From Clostridia bacterium (GTDB lineage Bacteria; Bacillota; Clostridia; Oscillospirales; CAG-382), in the NCBI GenBank assembly GCA_017456765.1, contig JAFTIR010000035.1, positions 1 through 64,000 of the forward strand: 64,000 nucleotides of DNA. The letters are read 5' to 3'. A program made the position numbers and the translations under genes. Position 1 is the stretch's first letter. Each line of letters opens with the position of its first letter. This document shows positions 52,848-62,215 of the stretch, piece by piece. Under the pieces are notes generated by a model. That model did not search any database. It saw only the letters and a list, made by a program, of their open reading frames with translations, and had not been told where the DNA came from.

Positions 52848-55743
52848 ATATTGATTTGAATTCAAAAGTTACTTTATCGCCAAAGAAAAACTCAACCGTA
52901 TTCTTACGTTTTTCTCCGAGAAGTGAGAAATCTGTTATCGGTGTACTGTCAACGGTAAAATATTTTACGCCATCAATATTCATATAGGTCGCATTTTCTC
53001 CGGGTGACACCACAAACACATTCTTATCCACAGATGCAAGATAATCCTTTATGACCTCGTTTTCAAATTCATCATTGCCGAAAACGGAAGCATTTGTAAT
53101 AAGAAACAGATTGTCTCGCTCAGACGATGAAACAGCCTGCAAAATCAGCTCCCACTGGGAAGAATCGGTGTTTCTTATACCGCCGCCGGATGTATCAAGG
53201 TGGACATACACAGCATGATCATCCTCCGAAACAGACTTTTCGAGCTTTTCGGAAATCACAATTCCGTTTTCGGAAAGAACAGTATTTTCAACCCTTATAC
53301 GTTCATAGTCAGAAACAAGGCTATTTCCGCTTTTTTCGGGAACTGCGCTCACCTTTGTGCTTGTACTTACATTACTGTTATTTGTGTTATATATGTACAC
53401 ATTCTGCGGAGCAATTTCAGGTTTATAATCACGGCCTGACACAACCGACAAATCTTCAATATATACACTACCGCTATCCTTTTCCTCTCCCGGTGTATAA
53501 AGGACATACACTCTCGCAAGCGAAACGGGACGTTTAAGTTCTTTTGGTACTTCAAGGGTAAGTGTGTTCCATTCTCCCGCGGCAATATCACCGTCGAATT
53601 TGACGTTTTTTACCTTTCCGTCAGCATCAACAAGCTGTGCTCTCACTTCGTGCTGAAATTCATCTTCACAGTAAACTTTGATTTCGGCAAAATCATTATG
53701 TTCATCAAAAACAACCTTTTCAAAGAGTGAAAAATATACAGCTCTTGAGATTTCCTCCTGTGTTGCTTTTTCTGCATCTTCGTCCTCGGTTTCTGCCTGC
53801 GGATGCGCGACGTCTTCCGCTTCGGTTTTTTCTGTGAAGTCAAAGCTGAGTTTTCCCGAAAGGCTTCCTGACAGTGAGAAATCGCCCGAAAGCTCAAATT
53901 CTCCCTTTGTATCCTCGGGATAGCTTGAAAATGTTCCTGTTTTTCTTTCAAAATTATTGAGATAATCAAAGGTATAATCTCCGACGGCGATGCTGACAAA
54001 ACTTATAGCCTTGCCGTTTGAAATCTGTACAATCGCACTGCCATTATTCTTCGCAAGAATTTTATTATCCTTTATTGCAACAACAAATTCATCCGAGGAT
54101 ACTATATCAAAAGCATCCGTGTTTTCGACCTTTATAAAGCGTCCCGAATAATCGAACACATAAAGCGGAAGCTCATATGTTTCGTCCTTTTTCATATAAA
54201 GGACACTATCCGTTACAATTCCGCTGACATTTTCTATGTAGTAAACGGAGGCTTCTGCATAATGCTCGCCGAATGCGGCGCTTACCGTAACAAATCCACC
54301 AACATTTGAAGTGAGAAATCCGTCTTCAAAATCCCCCTCTGAAACAGAAAAGGAAACTTCCTCTTCATCAAAAGGAACAGGTCTTAGCTGTTCGTCGTGA
54401 GCAACAACCTCAAACCCGATTTTCTCACCCACAAGAGCCGTTTTCTTTGACGGTTTTATTTTTATTCCTGTAATTATCTTTTGTTCGGTCTCATGATGCT
54501 CTTCTTTTTCTTCTGTTTCTTCTTGAGCTTTTTGCTCTTCCTGTGGCTCTTCTTGATTTTGGATGTTCTCCGTTTCTTCCGTTTCGTCCCCTTCCTCTGC
54601 CGGCTCAGCTTCCTCACCGTTATCAAGTACAATGCCTATGGCGTTTATTACTTTTCTGTTTTCGGTGGGATTATTTACAGGGTGCATTTCGGAATTCCAG
54701 AAGGTCGAGGCAACCATTCTTGAAGAACCTCCACCGTCAAGATTTACGGCAGTATAACAGCCAAGCTCAATAAGAAGCTCTGCAAGGTGGGACATTCTCA
54801 TGCCGCGGCTACCTGTTTGTCTTCCGTCAACTGCCACAAGATAAAGAGTTTTCCCCTCCTTATCAACACCTATCGCGCTTCTCGGATTAAAGCCTGCAAC
54901 GGTATGGGTATAGTCTCCGACCTTACCCACATCTTCGCCCTCGTAAACGAGCATTGAGCCTGCACCGAAGGCAGTATCAAAATCATCTAAAGATGGGGTT
55001 ATGTACCAGTCAAATTTGATTTTACTTCCAACCTCAAAGTTATCCCGAAGGAACATACTTGAACCCTCAGACAGTACAAGCACGCATCCGTTTTCGGGAA
55101 TTCTGCAAGGCTCCATTCCCCGTCTGAATTCTGTTACAATTCCGTCTTCAACAACAACCTCCACAACATCTCCTCCGGGTGCAGGAGAGTATCCGCCACC
55201 GAAATCATGGGTATACATGAGAAGATCTCCGTAGTAAGAGGTATGCTTATTTATATGTCTGATTTCCTTATTCTCCCAGTTTTCCGCAACGGCAAAGACA
55301 TGAAAGTCAAGATGTGTCATAAGAATGTTACTTCCGTCATATGCAACAGTTGCCATGGTATCGGGATTTATGGGCGACTGAATTATTTCGCCGTCCTTTT
55401 TCTCAATTCCAAGCGAAAAGCCTTTATTTCCCGAATAGACAGAGAAAAAGTCTGCGTTCAGCGCCGCAACCGTATTTTCATCCGTCTTTACAAGATCCGA
55501 CATATAGGACAGTACATCCGTGCCGTCAGACGACGTCAACAGCTTCAGTCTCACCCTTTCATCCGTAAGGTCCATTTTAATATAGGAATAGCTGATATTA
55601 TAATCTGAATGAAATTCGCGTACATTTGTAAGGGTTACGGTATCGGTTATTGACGTAGTATCTTCATATTTATATATGGGTGAAGCAAACGTCAGACTAC
55701 AAAGCATTATAATGACACCAAGCATTACTACAAGTCTTTTCAT
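52846..55743 (-). CDS. Secreted phosphodiester glycosidase (NAGPA) domain protein
   Basis: 965 residues, with an N-terminal signal peptide (ending near TFAS). The NAGPA domain (about 60-380) includes ALNADFFSVYSGN, NPRSAIGVDKEGKTLYLVAVDGRQ and the motif VNLDGGGSSRM. An acidic Glu-rich linker follows (about 385-435). Ig-like segments, a carbohydrate-binding-like module (about 600-790) and a C-terminal alpha/beta region lie beyond it. It likely trims phosphodiester-linked sugars or acts on wall polymers outside the cell. It has its own promoter and is divergent from murJ. Confidence 0.82.
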   Translation of the reverse strand: MKRLVVMLGVIIMLCSLTFASPIYKYEDTTSITDTVTLTNVREFHSDYNISYSYIKMDLTDERVRLKLLTSSDGTDVLSYMSDLVKTDENTVAALNADFFSVYSGNKGFSLGIEKKDGEIIQSPINPDTMATVAYDGSNILMTHLDFHVFAVAENWENKEIRHINKHTSYYGDLLMYTHDFGGGYSPAPGGDVVEVVVEDGIVTEFRRGMEPCRIPENGCVLVLSEGSSMFLRDNFEVGSKIKFDWYITPSLDDFDTAFGAGSMLVYEGEDVGKVGDYTHTVAGFNPRSAIGVDKEGKTLYLVAVDGRQTGSRGMRMSHLAELLIELGCYTAVNLDGGGSSRMVASTFWNSEMHPVNNPTENRKVINAIGIVLDNGEEAEPAEEGDETEETENIQNQEEPQEEQKAQEETEEKEEHHETEQKIITGIKIKPSKKTALVGEKIGFEVVAHDEQLRPVPFDEEEVSFSVSEGDFEDGFLTSNVGGFVTVSAAFGEHYAEASVYYIENVSGIVTDSVLYMKKDETYELPLYVFDYSGRFIKVENTDAFDIVSSDEFVVAIKDNKILAKNNGSAIVQISNGKAISFVSIAVGDYTFDYLNNFERKTGTFSSYPEDTKGEFELSGDFSLSGSLSGKLSFDFTEKTEAEDVAHPQAETEDEDAEKATQEEISRAVYFSLFEKVVFDEHNDFAEIKVYCEDEFQHEVRAQLVDADGKVKNVKFDGDIAAGEWNTLTLEVPKELKRPVSLARVYVLYTPGEEKDSGSVYIEDLSVVSGRDYKPEIAPQNVYIYNTNNSNVSTSTKVSAVPEKSGNSLVSDYERIRVENTVLSENGIVISEKLEKSVSEDDHAVYVHLDTSGGGIRNTDSSQWELILQAVSSSERDNLFLITNASVFGNDEFENEVIKDYLASVDKNVFVVSPGENATYMNIDGVKYFTVDSTPITDFSLLGEKRKNTVEFFFGDKVTFEFKSI

Positions 55744-55791
55744 ATCAGCTCTCCTTTCGTGAACAATTGAGGTTTGGACTCTTTGTATAAT

Positions 55792-55820
55792 ATTCTATCA
55801 TAACAAACTCTTCATTTCAA
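55792..55820 (-). promoter_or_regulatory. Promoter of the NAGPA gene
   Basis: TTGAAA and TAGAAT on the minus strand, 17-base spacer. Confidence 0.7.
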
Positions 55821-55843
55821 CAAGAATTTTAAACAATTATGTG

Positions 55844-55872
55844 TTGACTATCTGAAAATTTTAGTATAGAAT
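55844..55872 (+). promoter_or_regulatory. Promoter of the murJ operon
   Basis: TTGACT and TAGAAT, 17-base spacer, divergent from the NAGPA promoter. Confidence 0.75.
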
Positions 55873-55944
55873 GTATTATATATGCAATATTGTATTTATT
55901 ATGGAAGTTTATGACCATTTTTAGGTGATTAAGGAGTTATTTAC

Positions 55945-57459
55945 ATGGGAAATGCTTATGTAATGGTGGTCCTGGGAATCATACTTGCAAAAGGTGTGGG
56001 ATTCTTCAGGGAAATATTCTTTTCCGGCACATTCGGAACAGGAATTGAAGCCGGTATTTATCTTCAGGTCTTCAATCTTGTAAATTTAATTTTTGCAGGC
56101 ATTGGTGTTGCCCTTTCAACACTTGTTATAAAGAACATGAACAAGGCGGAAAATGCAGGAAACGAAAAAGCATATGTGGCATCCTTTTTAAGAAAGAGCT
56201 TTATTGCGCTTACTGCCGCAGCTTTGGCTGTTGTTGTGTTTGCAAAGCCCATTGTCACCAAAATTCTGCTTCCCGGCATTTCAGATGAGAATATCTTTCT
56301 TGCCGTAAAGCTCATGTACATCATGGCACCCTCACTTGTATTTGTGGTTATTGCCTATATCATATCGGGAGTTCTTCAGAACGAAAAGGTATTCTTTATT
56401 ACGGCAATCATGAGTCTGCCGTTCAATGCAGTCATCATTGCATCTCTTGCAATACCCAATGTTTCCATAACCACCGTTTCACTTATTACAACAATCGGCT
56501 GGTTTCTTCACGTTGTTATTCTTCTCCCGTCCTTTTTCAAAAAAGGATATTCCCTTATAAGTAAATCAAAAAAGACAAGCACCGTGAAGGACAAAAATCC
56601 AGAAATCATTTGGATTTTCATTTCCAACATGATGTTCCAGCTTCTCTTCTATTCCGACAGAGCATTTATCAGCTCCCACGAGGACATGATATCAACCCTC
56701 GGATATGCATCAAACCTGTTTGTAATTATTGCAAGCGTATTTGTTGTGGCTATGAGTACGGTTTTCTTTCCGGCAATTTCAAAGAACTACGAGGAAGGAC
56801 AAATCGAATATGTAAACGGCCTTGTCAAGTACATCATTACAGTTATGGCGGCAATATTCCTTCCATACCTTCTTGTTGTAGGACTTTTCGGAAAGAACAT
56901 AATATGTCTGCTCTATGAGCGCGATGCCTTTACGCCCGAAGCAACTGCGGCTGTTTCATCTGTATTGTTTTTATACAGCCTTGGTGTTCTCGGCTACATT
57001 GCCCAGGAATTATTCAACAAAATCCTGTACCTTGCAGGAAAATACAAATACTGCGTTTTCGGCACAATCGGCTTCGTTTTACTGAATTTACTCACTAACA
57101 GCGTAATATGCACATACGCCTCTGACATGGCATTTTTGGATACTGGAATATCCGTCAAAACAATGCTTATTGCCGCTTCCAGTTCGTTCTTTCTGCTATG
57201 CTATGCCATAATGATTTCCTTTGCAATAAAGACGGTTGTAGGCAAATACTGGCGGCGTGATTTACTCTCGGACATCTCAAAAATCTTTATATGTGCAGTA
57301 CTCGCTTTTGCGGTATACTTCATTTTTAATACATTTGCTCCCACATTCACACACGGAAAATTCACGTTTATTATTCCACTCGCAGTTTGCGGCGTTGTTT
57401 ATATAGCTTCACTTGCTTTAAGCGGCGTCCTTATGCGGCTTATCAAAAAAGAAAGGTAA
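55945..57459 (+). CDS. murJ: MurJ/MviN-family lipid flippase
   Basis: 504 residues in about 14 helices of the MOP exporter superfamily. GFFREIFFSGTFGTGIEAGIY at the N-terminus and FYSDRAFISSHEDMISTLGYASNL mid-protein are MurJ-like. It probably flips lipid II or a related lipid-linked sugar. TAAGGAG precedes the ATG. It is the first of four genes with DUF5693, csaB and a lipoprotein, so the substrate may be a secondary wall polymer precursor instead. Confidence 0.85.
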   Translation: MGNAYVMVVLGIILAKGVGFFREIFFSGTFGTGIEAGIYLQVFNLVNLIFAGIGVALSTLVIKNMNKAENAGNEKAYVASFLRKSFIALTAAALAVVVFAKPIVTKILLPGISDENIFLAVKLMYIMAPSLVFVVIAYIISGVLQNEKVFFITAIMSLPFNAVIIASLAIPNVSITTVSLITTIGWFLHVVILLPSFFKKGYSLISKSKKTSTVKDKNPEIIWIFISNMMFQLLFYSDRAFISSHEDMISTLGYASNLFVIIASVFVVAMSTVFFPAISKNYEEGQIEYVNGLVKYIITVMAAIFLPYLLVVGLFGKNIICLLYERDAFTPEATAAVSSVLFLYSLGVLGYIAQELFNKILYLAGKYKYCVFGTIGFVLLNLLTNSVICTYASDMAFLDTGISVKTMLIAASSSFFLLCYAIMISFAIKTVVGKYWRRDLLSDISKIFICAVLAFAVYFIFNTFAPTFTHGKFTFIIPLAVCGVVYIASLALSGVLMRLIKKER

Positions 57460-57468
57460 TGGTCCATT

Positions 57469-59550
57469 ATGAAAAAAAGAGTTACAACGGTTATTGCCTG
57501 GGCACTTATAATAGTGATGTTTATTCTCATCACCCCCTCTCTTATAACAAGGCTTGAGGCGGAAAAAGCCAACAAGAATGTCAACATTGCCGTTCTTTAC
57601 AACGACCTTGCAAAAAAAGTTTCGAGTGAAAAGCTCGATGAAAACCTTAATGAATACAAAAAAATCGGTGTTGACACAATTGCGGTAATGGAGGAGGACC
57701 TTAACGCCTATGTTGCCGCCGGAAAGGTCACCTGTATAAAATACAATGTTCTTCTTCACAAATATGACGAAGAAAGTGTTTATGTCGGTGATGTTATTGC
57801 AGAGAAGTATCCGAATGTAACGCTCGACAGCTATGTCGTATTGGTCAAGCGCGACGAAATGCAGGAAAAGCTCCGTTATCTTCTTCCTCGTCGTTTCGCA
57901 GATGACGACTACACTTATATAGGTAACGTCAAATATGATGAGGCGACAGAGGATATGGACATCTATCTTTTCCACAACGGTCACAACCAGCTCTGGGACT
58001 TCGCTTTGGGATACGATGAAGATACAATTGAGGCACTGTACGAAAAAGGCTTTAAAATCGCCCTTATTCACAAGGTTAAGAACTATGAAAAAACCGAATA
58101 TCTTGAAGACATTGACAGAATTGTAAAAAAGTACAAGGTTGAGTTCTTAAATCTCAAAGAGGACACAAGTCCCATTCTGACGCGTGAGGAAAACGACAAA
58201 AACTACAAGGGCATTGCCGACATTATCAATAACAATAACATGACACTTGTTGTTACGGAAAACTCCAATCAGCTCTCAAATCAGAGATTCCTCGGTTATT
58301 CATATGTCTTTGATTCCGTTGTGAAAAACAATGGAGTCGGAAAAGTTATAAGAGCCTACGAAACATATGACGATTCTCAGGTCGATGAAACAGTCTACGG
58401 TCACAGAACGACTCAGTTTTTCAATTCGACCATGGACAGAAACCTGAGGTTTATCACCGTAACTCAGTTAAACGTTGAAAAGTTTTCCATGAATCAGCTT
58501 GCAGATTACACGCTTCTTGCAACAGCCGAGTACAAGGAAAAAATTGAAAACGAAGGCTTTAGTGTAAACGGCAACACCTCTTACATCGGCAATTATTCAA
58601 ATAAGACATTCAACTATGCCTGCTGTGCTGTTATTATGGTGATGGCAGTTCTTATCATGATAAAGCTTATCGGTGGCAAGGAATATGTAAAGCTCTCCAT
58701 TGCCTCATTTGCCGTCTGTATCTTAGGGTTTGCGGCAACAATTCTGCTACCTGTTCGCTTTTCGTCTCTGCTTACACTTTATCCAACAGTTTACTGTGTA
58801 GTGCAGTCCTGCTTTGCAATGACTCTTCTGCTCTGCTTCTTAAAAGCCTTCAAGGAAAGACTCGGCGTCTTTACTCTTACTCTTTCAGGGGTTGCAATTA
58901 TGCTTTCTTCCCTTCTCATGTTCTCTATCGGCATGGGAAGTATGCTGTCGGGAATTGATTACTACATCAACAACTCAATTTTCAGAGGCATTAAGCTCTC
59001 TCTTATTGTTCCCATAGTTTTTACGGCAGTTGTTTTTTACGTTCTTTTCATGCAGAACAAAAAAGGAAATCTTCTTAACGACATTTACAGAATTCTCAAT
59101 GCCGACATAAAGGTTTTCTGGGTGCTTATCGGCGGATTTGTTCTTGCGGTGGGTGCTTACTACATCATCAGAAGCGGAAACGTTGAAAGTATAAGTGTAT
59201 TTGAAAAGAAAATGAGAACCGCTCTTACAGAGCTATTCTCTGCTCGTCCCAGAACAAAGGAATTCCTTATCGGCTACCCAGCCACAGTGCTTTTGGTTTA
59301 TTATCTCAAAAAGACAGACATAAAGCTAATTCAGTGGCTTCTTGCAATTGCTTCGTCAATTCTCGCAGCTTCCGTTACCAACAGCTTCTGCCATGTATTT
59401 ACCGATTATTCGGTTATCGTTTCAAGAACCGTTAACGGCTTTATTGTCGGCGTTCTTGTATGTATTGTCGTAATAATTGCAAATCTTTTGCTTGTAAAGG
59501 CGGCAAAAAACGTCTATTCCAAAATCAAATCCAATCCGGAGAATGAATAA
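57469..59550 (+). CDS. DUF5693-family membrane protein
   Basis: 693 residues: an N-terminal helix, a large outer domain (about 35-385) with repeated EYKKIGVDTIAVMEEDL-like segments, and about ten helices in the C-terminal half. This family commonly lies next to csaB in firmicutes. It is likely part of pyruvylated wall polymer assembly, but its activity is unknown. It overlaps csaB by one base. Confidence 0.8.
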   Translation: MKKRVTTVIAWALIIVMFILITPSLITRLEAEKANKNVNIAVLYNDLAKKVSSEKLDENLNEYKKIGVDTIAVMEEDLNAYVAAGKVTCIKYNVLLHKYDEESVYVGDVIAEKYPNVTLDSYVVLVKRDEMQEKLRYLLPRRFADDDYTYIGNVKYDEATEDMDIYLFHNGHNQLWDFALGYDEDTIEALYEKGFKIALIHKVKNYEKTEYLEDIDRIVKKYKVEFLNLKEDTSPILTREENDKNYKGIADIINNNNMTLVVTENSNQLSNQRFLGYSYVFDSVVKNNGVGKVIRAYETYDDSQVDETVYGHRTTQFFNSTMDRNLRFITVTQLNVEKFSMNQLADYTLLATAEYKEKIENEGFSVNGNTSYIGNYSNKTFNYACCAVIMVMAVLIMIKLIGGKEYVKLSIASFAVCILGFAATILLPVRFSSLLTLYPTVYCVVQSCFAMTLLLCFLKAFKERLGVFTLTLSGVAIMLSSLLMFSIGMGSMLSGIDYYINNSIFRGIKLSLIVPIVFTAVVFYVLFMQNKKGNLLNDIYRILNADIKVFWVLIGGFVLAVGAYYIIRSGNVESISVFEKKMRTALTELFSARPRTKEFLIGYPATVLLVYYLKKTDIKLIQWLLAIASSILAASVTNSFCHVFTDYSVIVSRTVNGFIVGVLVCIVVIIANLLLVKAAKNVYSKIKSNPENE

Positions 59551-60644
59551 TGGCTGATATTTTAATATCGGGTTACCACGGATTTGCTAACAGCGGCGAT
59601 GAAGCGCTTCTGTTCGCAATTCTAAACACCCTCAGAAAAAAAAGACCCGAGCTTGATTTTACGGTGCTTTCAAAAAAGCCTGAGGAAACAAGCGAGGTTT
59701 ATAATGTAAACTCCATAAGCAGATACAACCTTTTTAAAATCAGAAAAGAAATGAAAAGGTCAAAAATGCTTCTTTTCGGAGGCGGCAGTCTGCTCCAGGA
59801 TGTTACCAGCAGCAAGTCTATTTTATACTATCTTGCAATAATACGCCTTGCGCAGAAGTGCAGTATGAAAACCATGCTTTATGCAAACGGAATAGGTCCG
59901 ATTACCAGGAAAAGAAACCGAGCTCTTGCGGCAAGAATTCTGAACAGGGTTGATTTCATCACCCTGCGTGACGACAAATCAGACGAAGAACTCAGAAGCC
60001 TCGGGGTTACAAAGCCAAAAATCATAATTACAGCCGACCCTGCATTCACCATTGACACCGAGGGCAGAGGTTCAGGCAGATTCTTTACCAACATTGCAGG
60101 TGTTCCTCAGGGCACAAAGCTTTGTATTGTTTCAATAAGGTCATGGAAGCATGCAAGTCCACGCTTTGCCCCTGACCTTGCGAAGCTCTGTGACTACATG
60201 GTGGAAAACCACGGCATCCACCCTTTATTTGTTCCCATGCAGTACCCGGAAGATACGGAGATTTCAAAAGCCGTTATGTCCCTCATGAAAAAGCCTTCAT
60301 ACATCATCAGCCGTGAATTATCGGTGCCGGAAATGTTTTCTGTTCTCTCGGAAGCCGAAATTTTAATTGGCATGAGGCTTCATTCGCTTATTTACGCAAC
60401 AACCCTTGCAATTCCGGCTCTTCCTCTTTGCTATGACCCTAAAATCAGTGCGTTTATGGAGTCATTGAACCAGCCTGACAGAATTGATGTCGAGAAATTT
60501 GACTATGAAAGCGCGCAAACACTTTTAAACACGCTGATTCTCGAAAAAGATACAAGACGTGAAAACTTAAGAAAAACAAATGCAATTCTCAGAAAAACCG
60601 CAGAACAAAATGCTCAATTTGCACTTGAGCTTTTATATGAATAA
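59550..60644 (+). CDS. csaB: Polysaccharide pyruvyl transferase CsaB
   Basis: Adds pyruvate ketals to secondary cell-wall polymer so that SLH-domain proteins can bind. 364 residues with ISGYHGFANSGDEA, LFGGGSLLQDVTSSKS, MLYANGIGP and GMRLHSLIYA. The length is typical. Translation is coupled to the DUF5693 gene by the TAATG overlap. GGAGAATG lies just before the start. Confidence 0.93.
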   Translation: MADILISGYHGFANSGDEALLFAILNTLRKKRPELDFTVLSKKPEETSEVYNVNSISRYNLFKIRKEMKRSKMLLFGGGSLLQDVTSSKSILYYLAIIRLAQKCSMKTMLYANGIGPITRKRNRALAARILNRVDFITLRDDKSDEELRSLGVTKPKIIITADPAFTIDTEGRGSGRFFTNIAGVPQGTKLCIVSIRSWKHASPRFAPDLAKLCDYMVENHGIHPLFVPMQYPEDTEISKAVMSLMKKPSYIISRELSVPEMFSVLSEAEILIGMRLHSLIYATTLAIPALPLCYDPKISAFMESLNQPDRIDVEKFDYESAQTLLNTLILEKDTRRENLRKTNAILRKTAEQNAQFALELLYE

Positions 60645-60665
60645 TGATACAGAAGGAGACTAATC

Positions 60666-61718
60666 ATGAAGAATTTTTTACGTGTATTTATTGTTATTAC
60701 ACTTACATTAGCACTCACAACCGTATTTACAGGCTGTGAAAGCAACGATTCAGGCAACAATTCTGGCTCATTGAACTACACTTTCAATGACTTTAAAAAG
60801 GATTTTTATGAAAACCAAAACAACAATTCCGGCATAAGAGAACAGACTCAGAACAACCGTGACTTATACAACAGCATGATGAATAATGCCAACAATAACA
60901 ACAATAACAATAATAACAACAGCAATACATCAGGCAGTGTCAACACGGTTACTATCGGCGGAAACAACAACGGCGGATATGACGGAAGATATGACAACAA
61001 TACTTCATCAAACCAGTCATCTTCAGGCACGTGGAAGCCTCAGTCTGTTCAGATAACAACAAACAACAATAGCAACAACAGTAGCAGCAATACCAGCAAC
61101 AGCAACAATAACAGCAATTCTTCTTCGGGCACGTGGAAGCCTCAATCTGCCCAGGTGAACAGCGGTTCAAGCTCAAGTTCAAGTTCAAGCTCCGGCAGAG
61201 TCAGCCTTGACACAACCGGAAGCTACTCCGGACTCAGACTTAAGGCTGTTTCCACAAGAAACGATACAATTTGCTATGAAATAAACAAAAACACAAGCAA
61301 CATGGTTTCAAGTCTTACCGGCAACGAAGCGCCCCTCAAGACTGCTGTGGCATTATTCAATGCCTTGAAGAACGAAAACGCTTCGGCTTTGAACAACCTT
61401 TATTATTCCTCCTCTTCAAAATCCGACTTGAGCGGATACAGCGAAAAGTTTGTTGCATACAAGGTACTTGAATATCACAAGTTCAGTCAGAGCGAGACCG
61501 ACAAAATTGAAAAATCAGCAAGAACCTTATACAACATTCCCACATCTTCCGACATTACCGGCTACTACCGTGTTTCTTTCAAGGTTTACAAATACGATGA
61601 GGCACCAAGCTCATTATACGACAGCGGAATTTACGATGCCGACCCCTATCATCTCAGAGTAACTTTGATTGAAGTGGACGGAACACCCTACATACTCTCA
61701 TATATGACAGCAAAATAA
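60666..61718 (+). CDS. Lipoprotein with Asn/Ser-rich linker and internal repeats
   Basis: 350 residues. The signal peptide ends in a lipobox near FTGC. A low-complexity region (about 50-190) contains runs of Asn and Ser and two copies of SSSGTWKPQS (followed by VQI and by AQV). The C-terminal 150 residues are an ordered domain with TAVALFNALKNENASALNNL and YNIPTSSDITGYYRVSF. It resembles exposed wall lipoproteins and is not assigned. It is the last gene of the murJ-csaB operon and has a terminator after it. Confidence 0.75.
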   Translation: MKNFLRVFIVITLTLALTTVFTGCESNDSGNNSGSLNYTFNDFKKDFYENQNNNSGIREQTQNNRDLYNSMMNNANNNNNNNNNNSNTSGSVNTVTIGGNNNGGYDGRYDNNTSSNQSSSGTWKPQSVQITTNNNSNNSSSNTSNSNNNSNSSSGTWKPQSAQVNSGSSSSSSSSSGRVSLDTTGSYSGLRLKAVSTRNDTICYEINKNTSNMVSSLTGNEAPLKTAVALFNALKNENASALNNLYYSSSSKSDLSGYSEKFVAYKVLEYHKFSQSETDKIEKSARTLYNIPTSSDITGYYRVSFKVYKYDEAPSSLYDSGIYDADPYHLRVTLIEVDGTPYILSYMTAK

Positions 61719-61727
61719 CACCTATCA

Positions 61728-61758
61728 AGGTCTGTACAGTGAGTACAGACCTGTTTTG
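61728..61758 (+). terminator. Terminator of the murJ-csaB operon
   Basis: AGGTCTGTAC and GTACAGACCT around AGTGA, then GTTTTGTT. Confidence 0.88.
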
Positions 61759-61801
61759 TTGCAATTTTACGAAAAAAAGATGATTTTTTTGTGCAAAACC
61801 C

Positions 61802-61830
61802 TTGACAAAGGTTTTGTTATAGTGTATAAT
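61802..61830 (+). promoter_or_regulatory. Promoter of the ylxM-ffh operon
   Basis: TTGACA and TATAAT with a 17-base spacer, a full consensus. Confidence 0.92.
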
Positions 61831-61875
61831 CTTCAAGGTGTAAAGAAAAACACTTTACAGTATGTTGAGGTAACT

Positions 61876-62214
61876 ATGGTCGGTAAAAACTTGGAGATTT
61901 CGGTTTTATGCGACATCTACTCTGCACTGCTTCCCGAAAAGCAGAGGCTGGCGCTTGAATACTACTATGATGACGATTTATCCCTTTCCGAAATTGCCGA
62001 GCACGTCGGTATTTCAAGGCAAGGTGTGAGAGACCAGATTAAGCATGCCGAAGCACAGCTTCTGAGTCTTGAAAACGCACTTCATCTATACGAAAAAACA
62101 CAAAAGACCGAAAAGATTCTGAATGAGCTGTTACAGCTTTTACAAAACACAGACGACAGCCGCATAACATCTCTTATTGAGCAATTACGTGCGGTTCACG
62201 AATTACAGGAGTAA
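61876..62214 (+). CDS. ylxM: YlxM-type putative DNA-binding protein (UPF0122)
   Basis: 112 residues. The helix-turn-helix LSLSEIAEHVGISRQGVRDQI matches the UPF0122 family, which always precedes ffh and is linked to the SRP pathway. ATG 61876 is used, with GAGG 5-6 bases upstream. The frame's upstream ATG 61756 is not credible. Confidence 0.93.
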   Translation: MVGKNLEISVLCDIYSALLPEKQRLALEYYYDDDLSLSEIAEHVGISRQGVRDQIKHAEAQLLSLENALHLYEKTQKTEKILNELLQLLQNTDDSRITSLIEQLRAVHELQE

Positions 62215-62215
62215 A

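Noticed and set aside
53643-53999. Ser- and Arg-rich frame inside the NAGPA gene
   Set aside because: It is a shifted-frame shadow of the long NAGPA frame, which has a signal peptide, promoter and ribosome site.
60848-61188. Leu- and Cys-rich frames antisense to the lipoprotein linker
   Set aside because: They arise from reading Asn and Ser codon runs on the opposite strand.
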